Below, piece by piece: positions 1 to 5,564 of a stretch of 12,298 nt of DNA (position 1 is its first letter; each line of letters begins with the position of its first letter). Under the pieces are notes generated by a model, which was given only the letters and a program-made list of their open reading frames with translations, made no database searches and had not been told where the DNA came from. The position numbers were made by a program, and so were the translations under genes. The stretch is taken from contig JAFQEB010000124.1 in assembly GCA_017399225.1 (NCBI GenBank), forward strand, positions 1 through 12,298, written 5' to 3'. The DNA comes from Clostridia bacterium (GTDB taxonomy: Bacteria > Bacillota_A > Clostridia > Christensenellales > Aristaeellaceae).

Positions 1-317
1 CCAAAGGCATCGCCATCCTTGGGGTATACCTCCATGGTGTTAGAGAGCTGAGAGGTGTTGGGTACACAGAAAGGGCAGCTCTGATAGGGCAGGTTCATCA
101 GAAACATGAAGGAACCATCCACGGGAGAGCTGGTGGCCATATAGCCGCTGATGGTAACGGTTTTCCCATTGATGCTTTTGAGGTAATCATAGCCGGAAGC
201 CGCCTTGAAGCTCAGCTTGATCGGCGCTTCGGGGGATTTCTCGCAGCCGCACATCACAAAGGCAGCCATGGTCAGCAGGAGCAGAAGGGCGATGGTTTTC
301 ATACAGCGTTTGCTCAT
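1..317 (-). CDS. Putative metal-associated lipoprotein, DUF3299-like (3' end outside window)
   Basis: This gene is cut by the left window edge; 105 residues are visible. The protein begins with a basic stretch, a Leu-rich hydrophobic segment (residues 9-22) and a lipobox-like MCGC with Cys25 as the likely lipidated residue, so it is probably a membrane-anchored lipoprotein. After a short linker comes a compact beta-rich domain with GKTVTISGYM and then LPYQSCPFCVPN, a CxxC pair. The layout (Gly-Lys, GYM, FL, PY..C, VP) recalls the DUF3299 family, small domains often found beside ABC transporters; that match is by eye and moderate. The start at 317 is chosen because GAGGTG lies 7 bases upstream, overlapping the end of the permease gene, whereas the internal ATG at 302 has no such site. 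It is the last visible gene of the operon, 10 bases after the permease stop. A role as a surface metal-binding partner of the transporter is inference. Confidence 0.72.
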   Translation of the reverse strand, partial: MSKRCMKTIALLLLLTMAAFVMCGCEKSPEAPIKLSFKAASGYDYLKSINGKTVTISGYMATSSPVDGSFMFLMNLPYQSCPFCVPNTSQLSNTMEVYPKDGDAF

Positions 318-327
318 GTCAGTCACC

Positions 328-1536
328 TCACTCTGCTATGCTGTCCTTGCGGGACATGGCAAAGGTCCAGACCACTGTGGGCAGAACGCTGATCAGGAAT
401 ACGGCCAGCAGAATCACAAACTCCATCGGGTAGGTTTTGCCCATGTTCAGCACCACGCCCATGGATTCCACATAATCATTCATCATCAGCATGCACAACC
501 GGGAAACGCCAAAGGCAAGAATCACGGCGCACAGGCCCATCACGCTGTTCTGGATGATGTAAAGCAGATTGATCTTCTTCATGCTGATGCCAATCAGGCG
601 CATGAGAGAAATTTCCTTAGCGGAATGGTACATGTTCAGGAGCGTAATGATGGAGATGATCATGATGTTCATCACCAGAATGACTGCGCACAAGACAAAA
701 ACGATGTACTTGGTATCATCTGCATCGCGCAGCACATTGCGGACGACAGCCATAGGCTCGATCGCCTGAAGCGTTACGCTGTCGCCATCCTCTGCGGTCA
801 TGATTTTGCCATCGTATTCTTCCACCAGCTGCATGGCATAGCCGGGGTTCTTCGTGTTGATCAGCACAGCGCAGACGGTGCCGTGGTGATGATGCTCCTC
901 ACCAGATGCTTCGTCATGAACCTCTTCTTCGCCGTGGTCGTGCATATCCCACAGGGTTTTGATCTGGGTGAATACCACATTGTCGTAGGAAGAGTGGCTT
1001 GTCTCCAGGATTCCCACAACCGTTATGCCCTTGGTATGCACATCGGTGCCGCCAGCAGAGTGGCTGGTGTAGATTACATCGCCGACTTTCAGCGAATTGT
1101 AGCGGGCGATGTTGGAGCCCACCACAGCCTGCATCGTATCAGAGGCGCCGAACATGCTGCCCTGGGCGATTTCCTTCTCAGCCAGGAAGTCAGGGCTTGT
1201 ACCTACAACACTGTAACCATTGTAGTTATCCGCCATGGCAAAGGGGATCACCTTTGTCACCCGGGAATCTTTTTGCAGGGCAGACGTCACAGAATAGGGA
1301 ATGGTGCCAATGGGCTCGTCGGTGAAATACATGGAATTCATGGCCAGCTGCGTGTTGCTGCCGGCAGGGCCCACGATCACAGAATAGTAGCCCGCATTAC
1401 TGGTGATGCCTTCGTCCACCTGGTTTGCCACGTTGAAGGCCAATACTGCAATGCCTGCAGAGATTACGATGGACAATACGATCAGGAGGATCTGGACTTT
1501 CTTGATCGCCATGTTTTTGAATGCAAACTTAAGCAT
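328..1536 (-). CDS. ABC transporter permease, FtsX/MacB type, with His-rich extracytoplasmic loop
   Basis: This is a 402-residue membrane protein with the FtsX/MacB plan: one N-terminal membrane segment (about 14-36), a large extracytoplasmic domain (about 40-270), then three membrane segments (about 277-300, 323-345 and 371-393). The stretch MYHSAKEISLMRLIGIS after the second segment is the usual cytoplasmic coupling region of this family. The large domain contains an acidic, His-rich loop at about 197-219 ending in EEHHHHG, with seven His in total, a likely transition-metal ligand cluster. The start at 1536 has AAAGGAGG 9 bases upstream; the ATG at 1569 would overlap the ATPase gene by 32 bases and lacks a site. 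Only one base separates it from the ATPase stop, so the two are translationally linked and should form one transporter. Such permeases export substrates or move lipoproteins rather than import ions, so direct metal import is uncertain. Confidence 0.9.
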   Translation of the reverse strand: MLKFAFKNMAIKKVQILLIVLSIVISAGIAVLAFNVANQVDEGITSNAGYYSVIVGPAGSNTQLAMNSMYFTDEPIGTIPYSVTSALQKDSRVTKVIPFAMADNYNGYSVVGTSPDFLAEKEIAQGSMFGASDTMQAVVGSNIARYNSLKVGDVIYTSHSAGGTDVHTKGITVVGILETSHSSYDNVVFTQIKTLWDMHDHGEEEVHDEASGEEHHHHGTVCAVLINTKNPGYAMQLVEEYDGKIMTAEDGDSVTLQAIEPMAVVRNVLRDADDTKYIVFVLCAVILVMNIMIISIITLLNMYHSAKEISLMRLIGISMKKINLLYIIQNSVMGLCAVILAFGVSRLCMLMMNDYVESMGVVLNMGKTYPMEFVILLAVFLISVLPTVVWTFAMSRKDSIAE

Positions 1537-1537
1537 C

Positions 1538-2200
1538 TCACTCAACCTCCTTTGCGTTGGGGGCATCATGCATCCCGGAGGTCATTTCATTCATGTCGAT
1601 CACTTCGTCAAAGTATTTCGCCAGCCGGTCATCATGGGTGACGGCAATGAGGGTTTTCCCCTTGGAGACTTCCACCAGCTTGCGGATCACCTGCTCGCCG
1701 ATGGCGAAATTGAGGTTGCCGGTGGGTTCATCAGCTAGGATGATGTCGGGCTTTTTAACCAGTGCGCGGGCAATGGCGACGCGCTGCTTCTGTCCGCCGG
1801 AAAGATGCTTGATGCGGGCATTCTTTTTGTCCTGGATATCCAGCGCTTGAAGCATGCTGTCCATCCGGGAAATATCCACGCCCTCCAGTCGAAGGATACC
1901 GATATTGTCCGCAACAGTCATATCGCTGATGAGCTTGAAGTCCTGAAAAATGTAGCCGATTTTCTCAATGCGGAAGCGATCTTTCACTTTCTGGGAGGCG
2001 GCGCTCATGTTCACTCCGTCAATGAGGACGTCGCCCCGGGTGGGTGAGAGCACGCCGGCAATCATGTTCAGCAATGTGGATTTGCCGCAGCCGGATGCGC
2101 CCAGCAGCATGTAGGATTTACCCGTTTCAAATGTAATGTCGCGATATTCAATCTCCGTTTCATTCTGGAATTGTTTTACCAGATTTTTAATTTCAATCAT
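1538..2200 (-). CDS. ABC transporter ATP-binding protein, MacB/LolD type
   Basis: This cytoplasmic ATPase of 220 residues should power the permease encoded immediately downstream. All ABC motifs are visible: Walker A GASGCGKST (34-42), Q-loop Gln86 in YIFQDF, signature LSGGQKQR (133-140), Walker B IILADEPT (153-160) and the H-loop His189 in AVTHD. The length and the sequence FKLISDMTVADNI after the Q-loop fit the LolD/MacB/FtsE group that partners FtsX-like permeases. I prefer the start at 2200, giving MIEIKNLVKQF; AAAGGA lies 10 bases upstream. The ATG at 2209 has that same site only one base away, too close for use. The C-terminal tail after residue 203 is Met/Asp/His-containing (MNEMTSGMHD) and could be variable. 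The ribosome-binding site is partly inside a hairpin formed with the end of the preceding gene. Confidence 0.93.
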   Translation of the reverse strand: MIEIKNLVKQFQNETEIEYRDITFETGKSYMLLGASGCGKSTLLNMIAGVLSPTRGDVLIDGVNMSAASQKVKDRFRIEKIGYIFQDFKLISDMTVADNIGILRLEGVDISRMDSMLQALDIQDKKNARIKHLSGGQKQRVAIARALVKKPDIILADEPTGNLNFAIGEQVIRKLVEVSKGKTLIAVTHDDRLAKYFDEVIDMNEMTSGMHDAPNAKEVE

Positions 2201-2212
2201 CCTTGTCATATC

Positions 2213-2261
2213 CTTTCAAATTGTTTAGTCAGTTATTTCTCTGACCGCATCAATTTGAAAG
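2213..2261 (-). promoter_or_regulatory. Nested intercistronic hairpin overlapping a stop codon and the next RBS
   Basis: On the minus-strand transcript, CTTTCAAATTG (2261-2251) pairs perfectly with CAATTTGAAAG (2223-2213). Inside it GTCAG (2245-2241) pairs with CTGAC (2232-2228) around an 8-base loop. The 5' arm contains the last codons of the small His/Cys protein and enters its TGA stop. The 3' arm ends in GAAAG, which is part of the GAAAGGA ribosome-binding site of the ATPase gene. There is no U-run, so it is not a typical terminator. Ribosomes finishing the small gene would open the outer stem and free the site; that is inference from the overlap. Confidence 0.6.
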
Positions 2262-2570
2262 CTTGACTTTCAGCAGAACTAGGTTTTCCTCGGATGCTTC
2301 CGGGGATGCGCCACGACGTTCAATACGATACCCAATCAGGCAGCGAACAGCAACCCTGCTGGAAACAAACAGCAATGCACAGATGATCAGGCTTCTGAAC
2401 GCGCACACCGTGCAGCAGTCATTTGTACAGCGATGGAAATGTGGTGCGCTGGATTCTTCCAGACAACTGTGAGAATGTACAAGTCCGCTCGTGCAAAGAC
2501 ACATCACTGCCAGCAACGCACAAATCAAACGCCGATTTTGCACGCGATAGGTAAAGGCTGTTTTCGTCAT
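2250..2570 (-). CDS. Small His/Cys-rich membrane protein, first gene of the putative metal operon
   Basis: This protein of 106 residues has a basic N-terminus, a hydrophobic segment (about 14-31), then a short metal-ligand cluster and a second hydrophobic segment (about 58-78). The cluster includes VHSHSC (31-36), HFHRC (44-48) and CCTVC (52-56): four His and five Cys within 25 residues. Small proteins with an H..H.C...C..C pattern between membrane helices occur at the head of zinc-uptake or zinc-responsive operons in Clostridia; this is a recalled similarity, not a searched one. The start has AAAGGGGG 7 bases upstream. The stop lies in the hairpin that leads into the ATPase gene. It may deliver or sense the metal, or act partly as a translated leader for the transporter genes. 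The basic, low-complexity C-terminus (79-106) shows no recognisable domain. Confidence 0.72.
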   Translation of the reverse strand: MTKTAFTYRVQNRRLICALLAVMCLCTSGLVHSHSCLEESSAPHFHRCTNDCCTVCAFRSLIICALLFVSSRVAVRCLIGYRIERRGASPEASEENLVLLKVKLSN

Positions 2571-2640
2571 ATTGCTTCCCCCTTTCTGCTGGATTGCTGG
2601 CAGGAGAACTGCCGGCAGGAATCGTCAGATTCCTACTGGT

Positions 2641-2670
2641 ATTATAGCACCTCTGTCAAGAGAATGTCGA
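2641..2670 (-). promoter_or_regulatory. Predicted sigma-A promoter of the four-gene ABC operon
   Basis: On the minus strand a perfect TATAAT (2646-2641) is preceded, with an 18-base spacer, by TCGACA (2670-2665), five of six matches to the -35 consensus. A second, perfect TTGACA sits only 7 bases from the -10 and cannot serve as its -35. A start point near 2634 would leave a leader of about 65 bases before the small gene. No other good promoter lies upstream of any of the four genes. Confidence 0.6.
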
Positions 2671-2686
2671 GGAGTGAAGGAATGAG

Positions 2687-2702
2687 CATGTCTTTCGACA
2701 TG
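2687..2702. repeat. Perfect 6-bp inverted repeat upstream of the ABC operon promoter
   Basis: CATGTC and GACATG flank a 4-base centre (TTTC), forming a short palindrome 17 bases upstream of the operon's -35 box. It has the size of a dimeric repressor or activator half-site pair, but it does not resemble the Zur, AdcR or Fur consensus I know. It also lies in the broken 5' end of the XRE regulator remnant, so it could be a chance match. Confidence 0.35.
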
Positions 2703-2710
2703 GACATAGT

Positions 2711-2839
2711 ATGCTTTATCTGCGCCGTAAAGAGGTATCGGTCAATTTGGTGAAGAAGCTCTGCGACGGTCTGGATATGACATTGGGTGAGTTCTTCTCA
2801 GCTGCCGTGTTTGATGCGTTGGAGCAGGAAATTCAATAA
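2711..2839 (+). pseudogene. C-terminal remnant of an XRE-type helix-turn-helix regulator
   Basis: A 42-residue open frame ends in LVKKLCDGLDMTLGEFFS and then FDALEQEIQ. That matches the last helices of small XRE-family regulators, where the sequence KICDGLxITLxEFF follows the DNA-binding helices. The helix-turn-helix itself, normally the first 40 residues or so, is missing; the frame is closed by a TGA at 2675 and no other frame upstream supplies it. There is no ribosome-binding site before the ATG at 2711. It is read as a broken gene left at the edge of the mobile-element scar, with its original terminator still attached. A degenerate but translated peptide cannot be excluded. Confidence 0.6.
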
Positions 2840-2844
2840 CAGAT

Positions 2845-2886
2845 TTTCGCCAGCGGAAGATTTTCACCGCTGGCGAAATTTGATTT
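2845..2886 (+). terminator. Rho-independent terminator after the XRE remnant
   Basis: A perfect 12-bp stem, TTTCGCCAGCGG (2845-2856) with CCGCTGGCGAAA (2867-2878), encloses a 10-base loop and is followed by a T-rich tail (TTTGATTTGTTT). It begins 5 bases after the stop of the XRE remnant, so it was probably that gene's terminator. Its tail overlaps the -35 box of the next promoter. Confidence 0.8.
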
Positions 2887-2908
2887 GTTTCAAATTTTAT
2901 ATTATAAT
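2880..2908 (+). promoter_or_regulatory. Predicted promoter of the winged-helix gene
   Basis: TTGATT (2880-2885) and a perfect TATAAT (2903-2908) are separated by 17 bases in an AT-rich stretch. The -10 is strong and the -35 matches four of six bases. A transcript starting near 2915 would carry a leader of about 105 bases before the gene at 3022. I see no riboswitch or clear stem in that leader, which ends in AAAGGAG. Confidence 0.55.
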
Positions 2909-3021
2909 ATAAGTAGCGAAGGACGAAACCGCCAAATTTCACAAGTGCTTCCCTGTGGGACGCTGCCTATAATGGCGGCTGTGCCTTTGACTTTAATAAT
3001 TATAAAGGAGTAAATATCTCT

Positions 3022-3471
3022 ATGACTTCTTTTCCTAATCAGCGTAAGGTAACTACGCACAAGCCCCCATTTGAGGGACATTTCCTACAGGTCAGCAAGG
3101 CCGATTGGATGGCCGCATATCAGAACCTGAACAAGGGCGACTTCGGCCTGTATCTCTACCTCTGCGGCAACCAGAACAACTATGAGTTTTATCTCAGCTC
3201 CGCTGACGTCCAGAAACAACTTGGCGTTTCTGACAGTACCTACCGGCGGGCAGTCAAGAGTCTACAAGCGAAGGGCTATATCACCATTGGCAAGAACGAG
3301 CACGACTTCCACTTCTACACTTCTCCTCAAACGACTGGCAATGTCACCGATGGACAAAAAGCGGCGGCGGAACCCGTCATCTCTGACACTGCCGCCTCCG
3401 AACCGCCAGCAGATGCAGACCCTACATACCTGCCTCCCTATTCTCCCTCCGACTATGACTGGGAAGACTGA
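3022..3471 (+). CDS. Small winged-helix DNA-binding protein of mobile-element type
   Basis: This protein of 149 residues, probably cytoplasmic, has a recognisable winged helix-turn-helix at about 38-100. Its core is LSSADVQKQLGVSDSTYRRA followed by VKSLQAKGYI: a helix, a turn, a recognition helix, then the wing. The N-terminus (VSKADWMAAYQNLNKGDFGLYLYL) resembles proteins found in Tn916-like and other integrative elements, where they are annotated simply as helix-turn-helix or replication-initiator-like proteins. The C-terminal third is low complexity, rich in Ala, Pro and Asp, ending in DYDWED, and is probably disordered. AAAGGAG lies 11 bases upstream of the start. The gene seems intact, while the integrase next to it is truncated. 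DNA binding is well supported by the fold; the target and role (plasmid-like replication, excision control or regulation) are unknown. Confidence 0.75.
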   Translation: MTSFPNQRKVTTHKPPFEGHFLQVSKADWMAAYQNLNKGDFGLYLYLCGNQNNYEFYLSSADVQKQLGVSDSTYRRAVKSLQAKGYITIGKNEHDFHFYTSPQTTGNVTDGQKAAAEPVISDTAASEPPADADPTYLPPYSPSDYDWED

Positions 3472-3494
3472 ATGCGGCCTTATCATCATCTGTC

Positions 3495-3531
3495 CGCGTC
3501 TTCAATCGACGCAGTCGATTGAACTGACGCG
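3495..3531. repeat. Long hairpin at the junction between the winged-helix gene and the integrase remnant
   Basis: TTCAATCGAC (3501-3510) and GTCGATTGAA (3514-3523) form a perfect 10-bp inverted repeat around a 3-base centre. The stem is extended by CGCGTC (3495-3500) with GACGCG (3526-3531), leaving a 2-base bulge, for 16 paired bases in total. It is not followed by a T-run in either direction, so it is a poor terminator. It lies 23 bases after the winged-helix stop and where integrase similarity begins, so it may mark the deletion or recombination junction. Confidence 0.65.
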
Positions 3532-4060
3532 AAAATTATCTATTATTTATCATGCCACCAATGGCTGTTACTGTAATGTTCATTCCCCCAAGACAAAAGC
3601 GGGCATCCGTAGCATCCCAATGCTCGGCATTGTCAAAGATGCCTTCCTCACAGAACAACGCTACCAAGAGGAAAATGGTATCCGCTGCGAAGCAACCATA
3701 GACGGCTATAGTGATTTCATCTTTGTCAATCGTTTCGGACAGCCACAGCATCAAGGCACGCTGAATAAAGCACTGCGTCGCATCATCCGTGATTGTAATG
3801 ATGAAGTCTTACAGCAAGGCAAGCGCAATCCAGTTCTTCTCCCACCGTTCAGTTGTCACATCCTGCGCCACACATTTACCACACGCATGTGTGAAGCGGG
3901 CGTCAATATCAAGGTCATTCAGGACACATTGGGGCACGCAGATGTCTCCACAACTCTGAACATTTACGCTGATGCGACAAGAGATATGAAAAAGAACGCC
4001 TTCGCTGGTTTTGAGAACTACCTGAAGGCGCAGGGGCGGGCGCACCTTAAACCAACTTAA
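3524..4060 (+). pseudogene. C-terminal half of a Tn916-type tyrosine recombinase (integrase), 5' end lost
   Basis: About 178 codons encode the C-terminal catalytic half of a Tn916-family integrase. Visible landmarks are the beta-hairpin Lys region SPKTKAGIRSIPM, the stretch DFIFVNRFGQPQHQGTLNKA, the H-x-x-R box in CHILRHTFTTRM, and LGHADVSTTLNIYADAT with the second His and the nucleophilic Tyr. The whole N-terminal half (arm-binding and core-binding domains, and the first catalytic Arg) is missing. No ribosome-binding site or start lies near 3524. The frame happens to stay open back to 3182, but that part overlaps the winged-helix gene in another frame and shows no integrase similarity. The protein could not recombine DNA, so the element is immobile on its own. 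Excisionase, usually just upstream of this type of integrase, is also absent. Confidence 0.85.
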
Positions 4061-4088
4061 ACCAAACTTAAACCATTTTTGGTTTAAG
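4046..4088. repeat. CTTAAACCA direct repeats plus an inverted copy at the integrase 3' end
   Basis: CTTAAACCAA occurs at 4046-4055 and 4056-4065, CTTAAACCAT at 4067-4076, and the inverted form TTGGTTTAAG at 4079-4088. The third copy and the inverted copy form a 9-bp stem with a 4-base loop. The spacing of 10-11 bases, one helical turn, would place bound proteins on one face of the DNA. Integrase arm-binding direct repeats are found near element ends in the Tn916 family, which makes that role plausible. The stem may also act as a weak terminator for the integrase. Confidence 0.5.
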
Positions 4089-4201
4089 CCCCTTGATATA
4101 GCAGGGTTTCAAAGATGCTGGTGCGGTCAAGTTTTGAACCTCACCGTCATCGCTGATGTCAATTCCGGCTTAAAACTCTCCCATCCAGCGCCGAAGGCGC
4201 T

Positions 4202-4294
4202 ATGCTGATGACCGACTCCGCCACCATCCGCGACGTGCTGCTCTTCCCCACCATGAAGCCCATGGGTAAGAAGGAAGAGGAAGCAGAGGAATGA
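4202..4294 (+). pseudogene. lysS: 3'-terminal fragment of lysS (lysyl-tRNA synthetase)
   Basis: Thirty codons and a stop encode MLMTDSATIRDVLLFPTMKP and a Lys/Glu-rich tail. This is the characteristic C-terminus of bacterial class II lysyl-tRNA synthetase, where the conserved RL.ML.T.S..IRDV.LFP segment includes motif 3 context near the ATP site. The catalytic body is absent: in-frame sequence before the ATG at 4202 (ending SSAEGA) does not match the expected GIDRL. The junction therefore lies at about 4196-4201. The fragment could be the displaced end of a lysS gene interrupted by the integrative element, or a left-over copy from a rearrangement. The fragment itself cannot encode an active enzyme. 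Whether a complete lysS exists elsewhere cannot be told from this window. Confidence 0.72.
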
Positions 4295-4298
4295 GGGA

Positions 4299-4371
4299 GG
4301 CCGTCAGGCCGACTAGCGACAGGCAATGCTTGCATTGCCCGAGCGTAGCCAGTGCCGGGCTTTGAGCCCGG
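4299..4371. repeat. Cluster of three short perfect hairpins
   Basis: In sequence, GGCC (4299-4302) pairs with GGCC (4307-4310); GGCAATGC (4322-4329) pairs with GCATTGCC (4332-4339) around a 2-base centre; and CCGGGCT (4355-4361) pairs with AGCCCGG (4365-4371) around 3 bases. None is followed by a T-run. Three perfect stems in 73 bases is more than chance would be expected to give and resembles REP-like intergenic repeats. Confidence 0.5.
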
Positions 4372-4444
4372 TGATGGCCGAATACGAAAAGGCTTGATTT
4401 GGCTGGGGTTGACGAAAATCGTCTGATTCCGAAACGCCGAATGA

Positions 4445-4466
4445 TGCACCAATTCTGCACCAATTT
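4445..4466. repeat. 11-bp tandem repeat (TGCACCAATTC / TGCACCAATTT)
   Basis: Two adjacent 11-base units differ only in the last base. The one-helical-turn period is what paired protein-binding sites would show. It lies outside any gene, in the scar region downstream of the integrase remnant. Confidence 0.5.
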
Positions 4467-4513
4467 TCGACAAAAAAAGCACGCCGAGATAGCATGCAAG
4501 AGCCGAGGCCTTC

Positions 4514-4556
4514 ACCGCCAGTATTCTCAACGGGAGAATGCTGGCGGTTTCTTTAT
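4514..4556 (+). terminator. Rho-independent terminator at the end of the scar region
   Basis: A 15-bp stem with one G-T pair joins ACCGCCAGTATTCTC (4514-4528) and GAGAATGCTGGCGGT (4534-4548) around AACGG, followed by TTCTTTAT. In the plus direction it would end transcripts from the lysS fragment or integrase side. It is 220 bases from the lysS stop. Confidence 0.7.
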
Positions 4557-4734
4557 GTCCAAGAGCAACTAAGTTGTATGGGCGATGATGACGGGAAAAA
4601 GCCAGCCCATATCATAGCACGATGGCCTTGGCAAGAAACACGAAGGTAATATACCCTCAACGATCTGTATTTACCAAACAACGCGCCCTTCCCAGCCCGA
4701 TCACCTTCCTGTTTCTGCATTTTTGCCACGCAAA
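4549..4734. other. Intergenic stretch, no gene seen
   Basis: Nothing here is supported as coding. A loose inverted repeat, TATGGGC (from 4577) with GCCCATA, has a 22-base gap and no clear role. No promoter pair stood out on either strand. Confidence 0.4.
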
Positions 4735-4761
4735 AGCGGCACAGCCCACCGCCGTGCCGCT
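4735..4761 (-). terminator. Hairpin terminator of the minus-strand TrmH-side operon
   Basis: On the minus strand AGCGGCAC (4761-4754) pairs perfectly with GTGCCGCT (4742-4735) around an 11-base loop, followed by TTTGC. It starts 7 bases after the methyltransferase stop codon. The T-run is short, so efficiency is uncertain. Confidence 0.6.
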
Positions 4762-4767
4762 GTTTCT

Positions 4768-5523
4768 TCACTCCAGCTCCCTGGTTAGCTCATACATCAT
4801 GATGCCCGCCGCCACCGCAGCATTGAGGCTCTCCGCGCCGCCGCGCATGGGAAGCTTCACCCGGTGGGTGGCAAGGGCCTTTACCTCGTCGGTCACACCG
4901 TTGCCCTCGCTGCCGATGACCAGCGCATACCGTTCCCCGGCGGAGGCCATGCCGTAGAAAGGCGTGCCGTCCAGCTGGGAAGAAATGATGCTGAAGCCCT
5001 CATCCCGCAGCGAAGAAAGCAGCCCGGGCAGATCCTCCGTGACGCGCACGCCCATGCGAAAGATGCTGCCCATGGTCGCCCGGAGCACCTTGGGGCTGAA
5101 TACGTCCGCGCACTGGCCGGAAAGCAGCACGCCCTCAAATCCCGCCGCATCCGCCGTGCGGATGATGGTGCCCACATTGCCCGGATCCTGCACACCATCC
5201 AGGGCCACAAGGCGCGAACCGGTGACGGGCGTATCCCGCAGGCGCACCACCGCTACAATGCCCTGGGGCGTCTTGGTGTCGCAGACTGCCGCCAGCACAT
5301 GGGAAGGCATCGTTACCGTATAGACGCCATCCGGCAGCACAAATTCTGCCTGCCGGTCAGCATCCACCAGCACTGCCTCCACCGAAAAGGCGGAAGCGAT
5401 GGCTTCCTCGACCATTTTGCGCCCCTCGACCAGGAAACAGCCGGTCTCCCGGCGGCCCTTACGGTCCTTGAGGCTCTTCCAGGTCTGGATCTTCGGGTTT
5501 TTCAGGCTCGTGATATATTCCAT
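4768..5523 (-). CDS. TrmH/SpoU family RNA 2'-O-methyltransferase
   Basis: This protein of 251 residues should transfer a methyl group from S-adenosylmethionine to a ribose 2'-hydroxyl in rRNA or tRNA. The N-terminal part (1-95) has the RNA-binding SpoU-substrate-binding form with TSLKNPKIQ and FLVEGRKMVEEA. The catalytic SPOUT domain carries all three motifs: motif 1 LVALDGVQDPGNVGTIIRTA with Asn116 and the catalytic Arg122, motif 2 LVIGSEGNGV (201-210) and motif 3 VKLPMRGGAESLNAAVAAG (222-240), which build the trefoil knot. The length is normal for the RlmB/YsgA-like members, which act as dimers. The start at 5523 has AAGGAG 10 bases upstream. It is the last gene of the minus-strand series and is followed by a hairpin terminator. 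The exact target nucleotide cannot be assigned from sequence alone. Confidence 0.93.
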   Translation of the reverse strand: MEYITSLKNPKIQTWKSLKDRKGRRETGCFLVEGRKMVEEAIASAFSVEAVLVDADRQAEFVLPDGVYTVTMPSHVLAAVCDTKTPQGIVAVVRLRDTPVTGSRLVALDGVQDPGNVGTIIRTADAAGFEGVLLSGQCADVFSPKVLRATMGSIFRMGVRVTEDLPGLLSSLRDEGFSIISSQLDGTPFYGMASAGERYALVIGSEGNGVTDEVKALATHRVKLPMRGGAESLNAAVAAGIMMYELTRELE

Positions 5524-5564
5524 CGTTCTCTGGCTCCTTGCATATGGGATTCGCCGCCGGTCGC

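Larger units (their letters stand above)
4295..4513. other. Non-coding stretch with small hairpins, between lysS fragment and terminator
   Basis: I see no convincing gene here. The open minus-strand frames covering it (for instance 4159-4530) lack ribosome-binding sites and pass through the lysS fragment. What stands out is structure: three compact hairpins at 4299-4371 and an 11-bp tandem repeat at 4445-4466. The composition and hairpin density look like intergenic repeats that travel with integrative elements, but no known family is recognised. Confidence 0.5.

Noticed and set aside
205..1641. 478-codon plus-strand frame opposite the ABC permease
   Set aside because: Its composition (very His/Gln-rich) is that of an antisense shadow; the minus-strand permease has clear membrane segments, motifs and a good ribosome-binding site.
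3182..3520. 5' part of the open frame that runs into the integrase
   Set aside because: It overlaps the winged-helix gene in another frame and shows no integrase similarity; the frame stays open by chance.
4159..4530. Several minus-strand frames in the scar region
   Set aside because: They run opposite the lysS fragment and hairpins, have no ribosome-binding sites and overlap one another in different frames.
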